From Anabaena sp. UHCC 0204 (GTDB taxonomy: Bacteria; Cyanobacteriota; Cyanobacteriia; Cyanobacteriales; Nostocaceae): a DNA stretch of 39,204 nt. Both the position numbers and the translations under genes were made by a program. The notes under the pieces were generated by a model. The model was not told the DNA's origin and did no database searches. It saw nothing but the letters and a program-made list of their open reading frames with translations. The DNA is taken from NCBI RefSeq assembly GCF_009711975.1, contig NZ_VIKW01000038.1, forward strand, positions 1 through 39,204. The letters are read 5' to 3'. Positions within the stretch are counted from its first letter, which is position 1, and every line of letters starts with the position of its first letter. Shown piece by piece: positions 9,481-17,063 of the stretch.

Positions 9481-9541
9481 TTGTTAATTGTCTTTTGTCA
9501 GTTGTTCGTTGTTTCAATACCACTGACCACTGACTATTGAT

Positions 9542-9585
9542 TAATGGGCGCAGGCCTTTGACTAATGGGCGCAGGCCCTGCGCCC
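9542..9585. terminator. GGGCGCAGG hairpin between convergent gap2 and thiL
   Basis: The phrase TAATGGGCGCAGGCC occurs twice (about 9543-9557 and 9564-9577). The second copy forms a hairpin in which GGGCGCAG (9567-9574) pairs with CTGCGCCC (9578-9585) across a three-base loop. The hairpin abuts the thiL stop codon and lies downstream of gap2, so it could end transcription from both sides. A related GGGCGCAG hairpin lies within the element at 32829-32942. Confidence 0.5.
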
Positions 9586-10608
9586 CTACTGACCGAAATG
9601 TTGAAATCCCTGGCTGAGGCTCAGAACTTGGTCGGGGATTTCTGCTTGTTGATACTGGAGAATTACTGTTGAGCCGGGGGTGATTTTGCCGATTATGGCT
9701 GCACCTGTGCCTAGTTGTTGCACTAATTTTAATGCAGGTTCTAGTGGTAAACATAGGACTAATTCAAAATCTTCGCCACCATAAAGGGCATATTCTAATG
9801 ATTTTTCTGGTGTTAGCCACTCTTGAAAGGCTGATGGTAAGGGTATTTTATGAGATTCTATAATTGCACCGACGTGACTGGCTCGGCAAATTTGTAATAC
9901 TGCATCTGCTAAACCGTCGCTGCTATCCATACCAGCTACAGTAACTTGAGGTTGGGATTCTCGGATTTTTTGGAGGATGGGTATAATATCTAAACGTGGT
10001 TTGGGGCGCTGGTGTGCGGTGATTAAAGCCGCCTTTTCTTCAGTTTTGAGGTGTTGTCCGATTTTTGGGTGTAAGAGTAATTCCAAGCCTACATGAGAAC
10101 CGCCATGAGTGCCTGTGACGACTATCACATCTTCTGGTTGAGCCGTGGAACGCCGGATCATGAAATTGGGGTGAGCTTGACCAAAGGCAGTAATTGCTAA
10201 AGTGGTAATGGGCGATCGCACAATATCACCACCAACTATAGGCACATTGTACTTTTGCAAGCATTCTGTCATTCCCGCATATAGTCTTTCCACCCAACTA
10301 ACAGTTACATCACCAGGTAAACCCAATCCTACTGTTATTCCCACCGGAGTCGCCCCCATTGCGGCTAAATCGGATAAATTAGCCGCCGCAGCCCGCCAAC
10401 CAGCATCCTCTGGTGAGGTGGTAACATCACTAAAATGCACGCCGTCAACGAGCATATCTGTAGTAACTATTAAAGATTGGTTTGGTAAGGTTTCCAAAAC
10501 TGCCGCATCATCTCCAATTACATCTGGTGGACAAAACCGTTGTAATCTTTCTAAAAGACCTTGTTCACCAATATCTCGAATTCGTAGGGAAGATAAATCT
10601 TTATTCAT
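9586..10608 (-). CDS. thiL: Thiamine-monophosphate kinase
   Basis: ThiL phosphorylates thiamine monophosphate to the cofactor thiamine diphosphate using ATP. It belongs to the PurM/SelD-like fold. Visible marks are the N-terminal Mg-binding GDDAAVLE (about 32-39), TTDMLVDGVHF (49-59), the glycine-rich NLSDLAAMGATPVG segment, GGDIVRSP, and MDSSDGLADAV in the C-terminal half, followed by YGGEDFELVLC. The length of 340 residues is normal. It is convergent with gap2 and divergent from the HsdR-N-like gene, so it is probably transcribed alone. No thiamine riboswitch-like element was recognised upstream. Confidence 0.93.
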   Translation of the reverse strand: MNKDLSSLRIRDIGEQGLLERLQRFCPPDVIGDDAAVLETLPNQSLIVTTDMLVDGVHFSDVTTSPEDAGWRAAAANLSDLAAMGATPVGITVGLGLPGDVTVSWVERLYAGMTECLQKYNVPIVGGDIVRSPITTLAITAFGQAHPNFMIRRSTAQPEDVIVVTGTHGGSHVGLELLLHPKIGQHLKTEEKAALITAHQRPKPRLDIIPILQKIRESQPQVTVAGMDSSDGLADAVLQICRASHVGAIIESHKIPLPSAFQEWLTPEKSLEYALYGGEDFELVLCLPLEPALKLVQQLGTGAAIIGKITPGSTVILQYQQAEIPDQVLSLSQGFQHFGQ

Positions 10609-10669
10609 AATAAAATTTACTGATTACTTTACAGACTAAAATAAAAGTATCATCTAGGAGACTATTGAT

Positions 10670-11305
10670 ATGGTTTCTACAGTTGGCATCACAGACACCA
10701 TTAAAAGTTTGAGTGATTTACAAATTCGTTGTAACTTACACCAAGCAGAAGATGAAAACTTTTTTAATGAATGGTTAACAGACTTACCCCAACTTAATCC
10801 ACAAGAACAATCAGGTGTTACTCGTATCAAACAGCGTTATGATTATCATCGCGTTGATGGTCTATTATTAGAAGGGACAATTAATCTTTTAGTCGTTTCG
10901 CCACTTTTGGAACTTGCAGGTTTTTTAGATTCTCCTTACCGAATTCGCTCACCTTATGGGATCAATTTAGAAATTGAAGAACCTGAAGAAACAATTCGCG
11001 GTTTTATTGATGTCCTTATTGTACAAGAAAAACTTTGGATTTTTGTGGTTGAATCTAAACGAAATAGCATTCCAGTTGTCACAGCAATACCGCAGTTATT
11101 AGCCTATATGTTAACTACTCCCCTCCGGGATAAATCTGTATTTGGTATGGCTACAAATGGCGATGAATTTATATTTATAAAACTCGCTATCACAGACAAA
11201 CCTCAATATGAGGTATCCCGCACATTTTCCCTGTTTCCCCGACGACATGAATTAGGTGAAGTTTTGCAAATTTTAAAACGATTAGGAGAAGCTGTTATTG
11301 CATAA
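10670..11305 (+). CDS. Orphan HsdR-N-like PD-(D/E)XK domain protein
   Basis: A 211-residue protein resembling the N-terminal nuclease domain of type I restriction HsdR subunits, without helicase domains. The nuclease triad is readable: D114 in GFIDVLIV, E128 and K130 in VVESKR, followed by Q142 in TAIPQLLAYM. Such stand-alone proteins are usually annotated as restriction endonuclease subunit R in cyanobacteria, but their substrate is not known. The start is supported by AGGAG at 10656-10660, nine bases before ATG. No HsdM or HsdS gene is adjacent, so it is not part of a type I system here. It is probably monocistronic; a MITE follows. Confidence 0.8.
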   Translation: MVSTVGITDTIKSLSDLQIRCNLHQAEDENFFNEWLTDLPQLNPQEQSGVTRIKQRYDYHRVDGLLLEGTINLLVVSPLLELAGFLDSPYRIRSPYGINLEIEEPEETIRGFIDVLIVQEKLWIFVVESKRNSIPVVTAIPQLLAYMLTTPLRDKSVFGMATNGDEFIFIKLAITDKPQYEVSRTFSLFPRRHELGEVLQILKRLGEAVIA

Positions 11306-11337
11306 TAGTGGTATGAATTATGTTATGCCTACAGCAC

Positions 11338-11395
11338 GCTGCACGAACGCGCAAAGTCGCAAAGTTTGAGATTTTAATTTTTTAATTTCATATTC
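11338..11395 (+). repeat. Partial copy of the GGCGTTGCTGAT MITE family
   Basis: The stretch has CGCGCAAAGTCGCAAAG followed by an AATTTTTTAATTTCATA segment. This matches the inner and right portion of the full element that starts a few bases downstream at 11404. It lacks its own terminal repeats and looks like a remnant or partial tandem duplication. Confidence 0.45.
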
Positions 11396-11403
11396 CAATT
11401 CTG

Positions 11404-11514
11404 GGCGTTGCTGATTAAGAGTATGATTTTGTTTCACGCAGAGGCGCAGAGTCACAGAGAGTAAGAGTTTGAACTCATTAATTTTTGAATTTCATACCCT
11501 AATTTAGCAACGCC
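11404..11514 (+). mobile_element. MITE-like element, GGCGTTGCTGAT family, copy 1
   Basis: A 111-base element with terminal inverted repeats. The left end GGCGTTGCTGATTAAGAGTA and the complement of the right end agree at 19 of the outer 23 positions, including the first nine. The interior carries TTTCACGCAGAGGCGCAGAG and TTTGAATTTCATACC. The element at 22077-22210, read on the opposite strand, has the same order of motifs and the same ends. It encodes no protein and no clear target duplication is seen. It lies between the HsdR-N-like gene and the convergent pentapeptide gene. Confidence 0.75.
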
Positions 11515-11531
11515 ACTTTTTTTGTTAAATT

Positions 11532-13289
11532 CTAATCATGGGTTGTTCCATCTGGCATAATTGCACCAGTGAGATTTGCTTTTTCTAGATTTGCACCGCT
11601 GAGATTTGCATCTTTTAAGTTAGCTTTTTCTAGATTGGTACTTCTCAGATTTACTCCTCGCAAGTCTGCTGAAGTTAAGTTAGCTCCATCTAATTTTAAA
11701 GCCTGGAGAGATGCACCACAAAGGTTTGCTTTACTCAAATTAGCACCACTAAAATTACCGCTAAGAGTGACACCAATCAAATTTACTCCACTAAGATTAG
11801 CACCACTGAGATTTGTTACACCATCAAATTTTGCACTTATCAAATTTGCTCCAGACAATTCAGCAGCTGTTAAATTGGAACTTTGTAACGCTGTTTGCAT
11901 TAAATTTGTATTAGTTAGTTTCGCAGCAGTTAAATTAGCAGAAGATAGATTTGCTTCACTTAAATTTGAGCCACTTATATTTGACTGAATGAGTTTCGCA
12001 TTATTCAAATTTGCTTTAGTTAAATTTGCGCCATTCAAGTTAGCCTGGCTTAAATCTGCACCTTGGAAATTAGTAAATTCGAGGTTTGAATTTGCTAAAT
12101 TAGCACCAGTTAAATTTACTTGACTTAAATCAGCACCAGATAAATCAGCCTTTGCTAAAGAAGCACCAGAAGCAATTAAATAAGCATCAGCTAGAGAAAT
12201 AACACAATCTTTAGGTAATATTGTTTGTAGATTGTAAATAGCTTTTTGGAGATTTACATCTTCAAGATTTGCACCTTCAAAATTTGTTTCTAAAAGATTA
12301 GTATTACTCAAATTAGCATTATTAAAATCTGCTCTAATTAGCTTTGCTTTTCTCAAATTTGCCTTACTCAAATTAGCTCCCGTTAAATTAGCACCGCTCA
12401 TGTTAATTTGATAAAGATGCGCTCCCGTTAGGTTGGCTTTTATGAGTTTGACATTTTCTAAACTCACTGAGTTGATTTTTATATTCTCAAGATTGGCATT
12501 ATAAAAATTAGCTTCATTCAAGGTAGAATTAGATAAGCTACCATTACTAATATTTACACCCTGAAGATTTGCACCATCTAATTTTCCATAGGTTATACTA
12601 GCACCTTGAAGATTAGCATTTTTGAGATTGGCTTGACTAAAATTAACTCTACTGATACTTTTCCCACTCAAATCTACACCAGCTAAATTAATTCCTGTAA
12701 AATCTCGTTCTCCAGCTTCATAGCTGCACCAAAACTCTTCTGCACTAATAGGAATATCCTGACAATCTTCCTCTGCTACATAAATCCTATTCACTAACCA
12801 CATTATTCTCTCAAGCTGAAATTCTAAATCTCTGGAATTTCTACTATTTTCCGTCTCTTCTGCAACTAAATCAACTTCTTCATTATTACTTTCAACAATA
12901 TCAATATTTTTAATAATAACTTCTTTTTCTATCAAAATACCTTGACTTTCTCGCCGTTCTACCCTTTCAAAAAACTCCTTGACTATTTCTGCATCATCCA
13001 GAGTTTTTATCTCAGTTGAATTTTCATCACCATTCAAAACTTCACTCACATTAGACGACAAATTTAAACACTTTTGCAACTCAGCCACTTGAGCAGTTAA
13101 CTGGATTATCTCTTGTTGCATAGTTTGAATTAGTTCTAATTCAGGTCTATTGTTAAATTCCTGTTTTAGTTCATCAAAATACTGTTTTAACCAAGAAATA
13201 TTTTTGCGTCTGAGATTTTGCTCGGCTTCAACTTGAAAAATCCGATCTGCCAAAGATGCTAAATTGAGTTCTGATTCCGAAGTATTCAT
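11532..13289 (-). CDS. Pentapeptide-repeat protein with N-terminal coiled-coil region
   Basis: The 585-residue chain has two parts. Roughly the first 150 residues are charged and helical (for example ELIQTMQQEIIQLTAQVAEL), consistent with a coiled coil, followed by an acidic stretch. From about residue 195 to the end it is built of A(D/N)LXX pentapeptides (ANLKNANLQGAS, GANLSKANLCGAS), which fold into a right-handed quadrilateral beta-helix. A non-repeat break containing CVISLADAYL splits the helix near the middle. No signal peptide or membrane segment is seen, so it is probably cytoplasmic. Some pentapeptide proteins mimic DNA and bind gyrase, but most cyanobacterial ones have no known role and none can be assigned here. 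A hairpin at 13333-13366 separates it from the upstream cyclophilin gene. Confidence 0.88.
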   Translation of the reverse strand: MNTSESELNLASLADRIFQVEAEQNLRRKNISWLKQYFDELKQEFNNRPELELIQTMQQEIIQLTAQVAELQKCLNLSSNVSEVLNGDENSTEIKTLDDAEIVKEFFERVERRESQGILIEKEVIIKNIDIVESNNEEVDLVAEETENSRNSRDLEFQLERIMWLVNRIYVAEEDCQDIPISAEEFWCSYEAGERDFTGINLAGVDLSGKSISRVNFSQANLKNANLQGASITYGKLDGANLQGVNISNGSLSNSTLNEANFYNANLENIKINSVSLENVKLIKANLTGAHLYQINMSGANLTGANLSKANLRKAKLIRADFNNANLSNTNLLETNFEGANLEDVNLQKAIYNLQTILPKDCVISLADAYLIASGASLAKADLSGADLSQVNLTGANLANSNLEFTNFQGADLSQANLNGANLTKANLNNAKLIQSNISGSNLSEANLSSANLTAAKLTNTNLMQTALQSSNLTAAELSGANLISAKFDGVTNLSGANLSGVNLIGVTLSGNFSGANLSKANLCGASLQALKLDGANLTSADLRGVNLRSTNLEKANLKDANLSGANLEKANLTGAIMPDGTTHD

Positions 13290-13332
13290 GAATTTTGCTA
13301 ACTGTATTATTTCTATATTTTAGGTTAAGTTT

Positions 13333-13366
13333 GTAGTTGGCACTTTAGTGCTAAAGCACCAACTAC
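13333..13366 (-). terminator. Hairpin downstream of the cyclophilin gene
   Basis: GTAGTTGG (13333-13340) pairs with CCAACTAC (13359-13366). A two-base internal mismatch is followed by CTTTA (13343-13347) pairing with TAAAG (13352-13356), and the loop has four bases. The hairpin lies 14 bases beyond the cyclophilin stop codon on the minus strand. It is a plausible terminator, and its sequence looks like a dispersed cyanobacterial palindrome. Confidence 0.5.
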
Positions 13367-13379
13367 GAACAATAATTAA

Positions 13380-14486
13380 TTAAGCTGCTTGTGGCTGAAC
13401 TAAATTTTCGATGCCTTGAATAACAGTTGCGGATTCAATTTTGTCACCAGCTTTGAGTTTATCTAAAACCTCTTGACCTGCGGTGAGATAACCAAATACA
13501 GCATAACGACCATCTAAAAGATTACGTCCGGCGGGAGTAAGTTCTGGTTCAAAAAGGAAGAAGAAAACTTGGGAAGAACCACCATTTGCTTCACCTTCAG
13601 GACGTGCCATAACTAAAGCCCCAAAGGATGAAAAAGGCAATACTGGCATATCTAAATATCGTCCAGCTTCTTCGAGGGTGATACCATAGGTTGGTTCTTT
13701 TTCCCCTTGGACTAAAATTTCCAAAGGAATAGCGCGATATTGGCCAGTTTGAGGATCTATAAAACCGACTTCTTTACCAACAGGATCTCCGGTTTGGAGG
13801 AAATAGGATTCTTCAGAACGGGTGAATTCTAAGCCGTTATAAAAACCGCGTTGTACCAAATCAACAAAGTTACCAGCAGTGATAGGGGCGCTATAGCCAT
13901 CTACAACTACAGTGAGATCGCCTTTATTGGTTTTGATGGCGATCGCAGCGCGTCCTTTGAGTTGGGGTAAATTACTGTACTCAGCAGGGACTTCAAAGGG
14001 GAACTCCGTCACCATTGATTCTTCTAACAAACTGACAAGATTCAATAATTTGGCTCTTCCGTCAAGAATGGGTTCTTTTTGTTTGGTTTTAACTACTTCT
14101 TGCAGTTCTGTGATGCCAGATTTCAATTCAGTAATCCAGGCTTGGGCTTGAGGTTGGCGTTCTTCCGGAACGCTGGCTAATATTTGCGAAGGTTTATCGA
14201 GTATCCGCAATGCTTGCTTGAGGTCATTAGTAACTGCTCCCCATCGCTTATTTGCCCGCAGTTGGTTAGAAATATCTTCTAAACTAGCTTGTAGTTTACG
14301 TACAGGTGGATTATCTATCGGGAGTGCATAGCGCAATAAAGCCTTACCGTCAGTAATTGCGTTTCCCGCTGGTAAACCGGCGTTACTCGTGGGAGTCCAC
14401 CCAGCGGTGCTTATGCCTAAGAATATTGTTAATAGCAATATTGTTTTTAGGCTGTTCTTGACCCAGGACTTTAATAGGTTAAACAT
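13380..14486 (-). CDS. Exported cyclophilin-type peptidyl-prolyl isomerase (TLP40/CYP38-like)
   Basis: A 368-residue protein predicted to assist protein folding by proline cis-trans isomerisation in the thylakoid lumen or periplasm. The N-terminus is a signal peptide: a basic start (KSWVKNSLK), a hydrophobic core (TILLLTIFLGIS) and a probable cleavage near SNAG (about 34-37). A helical region of about 130 residues follows, as in the plant lumenal TLP40/CYP38 family. The cyclophilin domain occupies about 178-362, with TNKGDLTVVVDGYSAPITAGNF, RGFYNGLEF and the GSSQVFFFL strand. The canonical catalytic FHR segment appears as FTR (EFTRSEESYFLQTGDP), as in divergent members, so isomerase activity is uncertain. 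It is divergent from efp. Confidence 0.88.
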   Translation of the reverse strand: MFNLLKSWVKNSLKTILLLTIFLGISTAGWTPTSNAGLPAGNAITDGKALLRYALPIDNPPVRKLQASLEDISNQLRANKRWGAVTNDLKQALRILDKPSQILASVPEERQPQAQAWITELKSGITELQEVVKTKQKEPILDGRAKLLNLVSLLEESMVTEFPFEVPAEYSNLPQLKGRAAIAIKTNKGDLTVVVDGYSAPITAGNFVDLVQRGFYNGLEFTRSEESYFLQTGDPVGKEVGFIDPQTGQYRAIPLEILVQGEKEPTYGITLEEAGRYLDMPVLPFSSFGALVMARPEGEANGGSSQVFFFLFEPELTPAGRNLLDGRYAVFGYLTAGQEVLDKLKAGDKIESATVIQGIENLVQPQAA

Positions 14487-14570
14487 GAAATTTCTCTTTC
14501 TTCAGCATCAAAGTGTTGATTGGAAGTAACTTATAAATTATCTTCCCACATTGGGGGACTGAGGATGGAC

Positions 14571-14706
14571 GAGGCAGGGGGGCAGAGGGGCAGGGGGCAG
14601 GGGGCAGGGGAGCAGGGGAGCAGGGGAGCAGGGGAGCAGGGGAGCAGGGAGAATATTTTTTCTACTGACAACTGACAACTGACAACTGACAACTAACAAC
14701 TGACAA
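14571..14706. repeat. Composite STRR: GGGGAGCA array plus CAACTGA array
   Basis: A G-rich array with GGGGCAG and about five GGGGAGCA copies (14571-14650) is joined by GAATATTTTTT to about five CAACTGA-type heptamers (14666-14706). The same architecture occurs inverted at 25327-25430. It occupies much of the divergent region between the cyclophilin and efp genes. Open frames through it are artefacts of low complexity. Confidence 0.75.
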
Positions 14707-14764
14707 ATTATGACCCTGGAAGGGTACAATAAATGCCGATTGTCTTGCAAAATTTGAAAATTTC

Positions 14765-15322
14765 ATGATCTCTAGTAACGACTTCCGACCTGGTGTTTCA
14801 ATTGTATTAGATGGTTCGGTTTGGCGAGTGATAGATTTTCTTCACGTTAAGCCAGGCAAGGGTTCTGCTTTTGTACGGACAACACTAAAAAATGTCCAAA
14901 CTGGGAAACAGTTAGAAAAAACCTTTCGGGCTGGGGAAAGCGTTCCTCAGGCGACTTTGGAAAAGGTGACAATGCAACATACCTATAAAGAAGGCGATGA
15001 GTTTGTCTTTATGGATATGGAAACTTATGAGGAAGATAGATTAACTACAGCGCAAATCGGCGATCGCGTCAAATACCTCAAAGATGGTATGGAAGTTAAC
15101 GTGATTCGTTGGGGTGAACAGGTGCTGGAAGTGGAACTACCTAATTCTGTGGTTTTGGAAATTGTCCAAACAGATCCTGGTGTCAAAGGTGATACGGCCA
15201 CAGGTGGTACTAAACCAGCAACTCTGGAAACTGGTGCAACTGTTATGGTTCCCTTATTTGTTTCTCAAGGGGAACGGATTAAGATTGATACCAGAGAAGA
15301 TAAATATTTAGGCAGGGAATAA
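14765..15322 (+). CDS. efp: Translation elongation factor P
   Basis: EF-P binds stalled ribosomes and promotes peptide bonds at consecutive prolines. The 185-residue protein has the usual length and three beta-barrel domains. The N-terminal KOW-like domain has the conserved loop [10 protein letters not shown], with K32 at the position that carries the modification in bacteria with EpmA; no modifying enzyme is adjacent. Further marks are [23 protein letters not shown] and the C-terminal [17 protein letters not shown]...VPLFV signature. accB follows 152 bases later on the same strand, a pairing often seen in cyanobacteria. The intervening hairpin at 15399-15418 may modulate read-through. Confidence 0.96.
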   Translation: MISSNDFRPGVSIVLDGSVWRVIDFLHVKPGKGSAFVRTTLKNVQTGKQLEKTFRAGESVPQATLEKVTMQHTYKEGDEFVFMDMETYEEDRLTTAQIGDRVKYLKDGMEVNVIRWGEQVLEVELPNSVVLEIVQTDPGVKGDTATGGTKPATLETGATVMVPLFVSQGERIKIDTREDKYLGRE

Positions 15323-15398
15323 TTTTCCTATTTTTTTAATACCAAGTTGGAATAGTGAGGATGAAAATCCAAAATCTCAAATTGGTACTAATGATTTC

Positions 15399-15418
15399 AA
15401 TCCCTTTTTTAAGGGATT
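15399..15418 (+). terminator. Hairpin in the efp-accB gap
   Basis: AATCCCTT (15399-15406) pairs perfectly with AAGGGATT (15411-15418) around a TTTT loop. A weaker outer pairing of GTGAGG (about 15356) with CCTCAC (about 15427) encloses it. It could be an attenuator or partial terminator between efp and accB. Confidence 0.4.
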
Positions 15419-15474
15419 AAATCCCTGCCTCACTGAGGATTTTAATTTAACAGTTAGGTCGAGGTAAAATAATT

Positions 15475-15960
15475 GTGACATTAGACTTTAATGAAATTCG
15501 TCAGCTACTAGTAACTATTGCCCAAACTGATATCGCGGAAGTTACACTCAAAAATAATGAATTTGAGCTAACGGTACGAAAGGCTGTCAGTTTTAGCAAT
15601 AATGGGGTTAGTGCTGGTGTAACCCATGTATCTACTGCTTTACCAGAAGTGGTGATCAATAAAGTTGTGGATAATTCGGTAACACAACAAACTCATTCTC
15701 CTTCACCAATTGATCAGAGATTGGTTGAGGTGCAATCTCCCATGGTAGGGACTTTTTACCGCGCCCCAGCACCGGGAGAACCGCTGTTTGTGGAAGTGGG
15801 CGATCGCGTTAAAGCCGGTCAAAGTGTCTGTATCATTGAAGCTATGAAGCTCATGAACGAAATTGAAGCCGAAGTCTCTGGACAGGTGATGGAAATTTTA
15901 GTTCAAAATGGTGAACCAGTGGAATATGGTCAACCATTGATGAGAATTAACCCGGATTAA
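15475..15960 (+). CDS. accB: Biotin carboxyl carrier protein of acetyl-CoA carboxylase
   Basis: AccB carries CO2 on biotin between the biotin carboxylase and carboxyltransferase parts of acetyl-CoA carboxylase, the first step of fatty acid synthesis. The 161-residue chain starts at GTG 15475, supported by GAGG at 15461-15464. An N-terminal helix-strand region (LDFNEIRQLL) and a variable linker (about 65-80) precede the biotinyl domain. The biotin attachment site is K125 in IEAMKLMNEIE, preceded by SPMVGTFYRAPAPGE. It is downstream of efp in the same direction. Tandem heptamers fill the whole space to the convergent GerMN gene. Confidence 0.96.
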   Translation: MTLDFNEIRQLLVTIAQTDIAEVTLKNNEFELTVRKAVSFSNNGVSAGVTHVSTALPEVVINKVVDNSVTQQTHSPSPIDQRLVEVQSPMVGTFYRAPAPGEPLFVEVGDRVKAGQSVCIIEAMKLMNEIEAEVSGQVMEILVQNGEPVEYGQPLMRINPD

Positions 15961-16019
15961 TTGACAATTGACAATTGACAATTGACAATTACTAATTATC
16001 AATTATCAATTATCAATTA
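15961..16019. repeat. STRR block: TTGACAA x4 then ATTATCA x3
   Basis: Four perfect TTGACAA copies (15961-15988) are followed by three ATTATCA copies (15995-16015) and a partial one. The block starts at the base after the accB stop codon and ends directly before the stop codon of the convergent GerMN gene. It is therefore the whole intergenic region, and no room remains for a conventional terminator. Confidence 0.85.
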
Positions 16020-16631
16020 TTAAAGCGGATAATTTTTCTGAAAACTTTCGCGGGTGAGTGGTTGTTCTAATTCCACACCTTCACCCCCTAAAACCTCTAA
16101 GGGTTTCCCGTTCACTTCAATATATACTTGAGCTTTAGGGTTGAGACTGGTAGCAGTATATACAATTTGTCCCACACGCCCAATCATGGAAGTGCTACCT
16201 CCACCAGTGGTAAAATTTTCCGATAAGTTGACATGAACATCATTATTGTCCGCTTTTAGTCCCAGTAGTTGAGTCCCTTGAGGAATAGTGGTAGAGTCTG
16301 TTCCTTCTGTTGGACCGGCTAATAAAGTTTTAAATGCTGATTCTAAAACCTGGTTGGGCTGGGTAGCAGCAATCTTTAGCGGTTGGGGAACTAAATCAAT
16401 ATTATTATCTTTGGATCTCAGCCAATATATACTAGCAGTCTGTTCATTAACTTGTGGGTTTGTTGGTTGCTGTACTGGATTTTGAATGGTTTGTGAAGAT
16501 TTGGGTGGTGTGGGAGTATCTGTAGTCTGGGAAGCAAACCAAGCTACCCCACCGCTTACAGCTACTACCGCTGCGGAAACGGCCGCTACCGCACCTGACG
16601 AAATTCTATTAGTTCTTTGTTGGTTATTCAT
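16020..16631 (-). CDS. GerMN-domain membrane-anchored protein
   Basis: A 203-residue protein with an N-terminal hydrophobic segment (about residues 12-33, SGAVAAVSAAVVAVSGGVAWFA) and a Thr/Pro/Gln-rich spacer. The GerMN domain follows (about 65-190: IYWLRSKDNNIDLVP, LLAGPTEGTDSTTIPQGTQLL, VHVNLSENF, GRVGQIVYTAT, INGKPLEVL-like end). GerMN was named from spore germination proteins, but cyanobacteria do not make endospores. Here it is more likely a periplasmic, possibly envelope-binding, domain of unknown role. The segment could be an anchor or an uncleaved signal. It converges on accB. Confidence 0.82.
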   Translation of the reverse strand: MNNQQRTNRISSGAVAAVSAAVVAVSGGVAWFASQTTDTPTPPKSSQTIQNPVQQPTNPQVNEQTASIYWLRSKDNNIDLVPQPLKIAATQPNQVLESAFKTLLAGPTEGTDSTTIPQGTQLLGLKADNNDVHVNLSENFTTGGGSTSMIGRVGQIVYTATSLNPKAQVYIEVNGKPLEVLGGEGVELEQPLTRESFQKNYPL

Positions 16632-17063
16632 ATATAAAACCTACTTGACTGAAGGTGGAAATAGTATTTGCTAAGATAAATAGCCTGTTTATATAGGTTA
16701 TATCTTAAATAAATGCTTTGATTTGTACATAAACTGCTTTTGTTAATGTTTCTTGTTTTCGCTCTATCCAATTATTGTAGAGTTATCTTTTCTAGTCCGT
16801 CACTTTTCTCTTTATATAAATCTCATCGTTTCTTGAAAAAGTTTTTAACTTCTTAATTTATTAATCACGTTCTCAAGGGCGATTTCCTGAAAAATGTGTT
16901 TGCAAAATATACAATAGTAGGGGCGAAGCATTCGGAAAATAACCTTAGACAAAAATGAATAATTAGTCACCCGAATGCTTCGCCCGTACAGGAACATTCG
17001 GAAAATAACCTTGAACAAAAATGAATAATTAGTCGCCTGAATGCTTCGCCCGTACAGGTTAAT
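16632..17063. other. Intergenic region between the IctB-like and GerMN genes (432 bases)
   Basis: No gene is visible. The part next to the GerMN start (16632-16915) is AT-rich with no recognised motif and presumably holds the GerMN promoter. The part next to the IctB-like stop codon is filled by a tandem repeat with long inverted ends, listed separately. Confidence 0.5.
16921..17058. repeat. 66-base tandem repeat with inverted GGGCGAAGCATTCGG ends
   Basis: GGGCGAAGCATTCGG (16921-16935) pairs perfectly over 15 bases with CCGAATGCTTCGCCC (16971-16985), leaving a 35-base loop. The 64-base unit 16929-16992 is repeated with few changes at 16995-17058, a period of 66. The second unit begins ACATTCGG and ends with CGCCCGTACAGG like the first. 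It is a non-coding palindromic repeat and ends five bases before the IctB-like stop codon. Confidence 0.8.

Noticed and set aside
11569-11988. Plus-strand open frame opposite the pentapeptide gene
   Set aside because: The repeated pentapeptide codons give a long antisense open frame; the minus-strand product has the recognisable repeats.
14538-14750. Small minus-strand frame in the cyclophilin-efp gap
   Set aside because: Its sequence is made of Pro/Leu/Ser low complexity from STRR arrays and has no homologous features.
16020-16631. Sporulation or germination function
   Set aside because: GerMN is a widespread envelope domain and the organism type does not form endospores.
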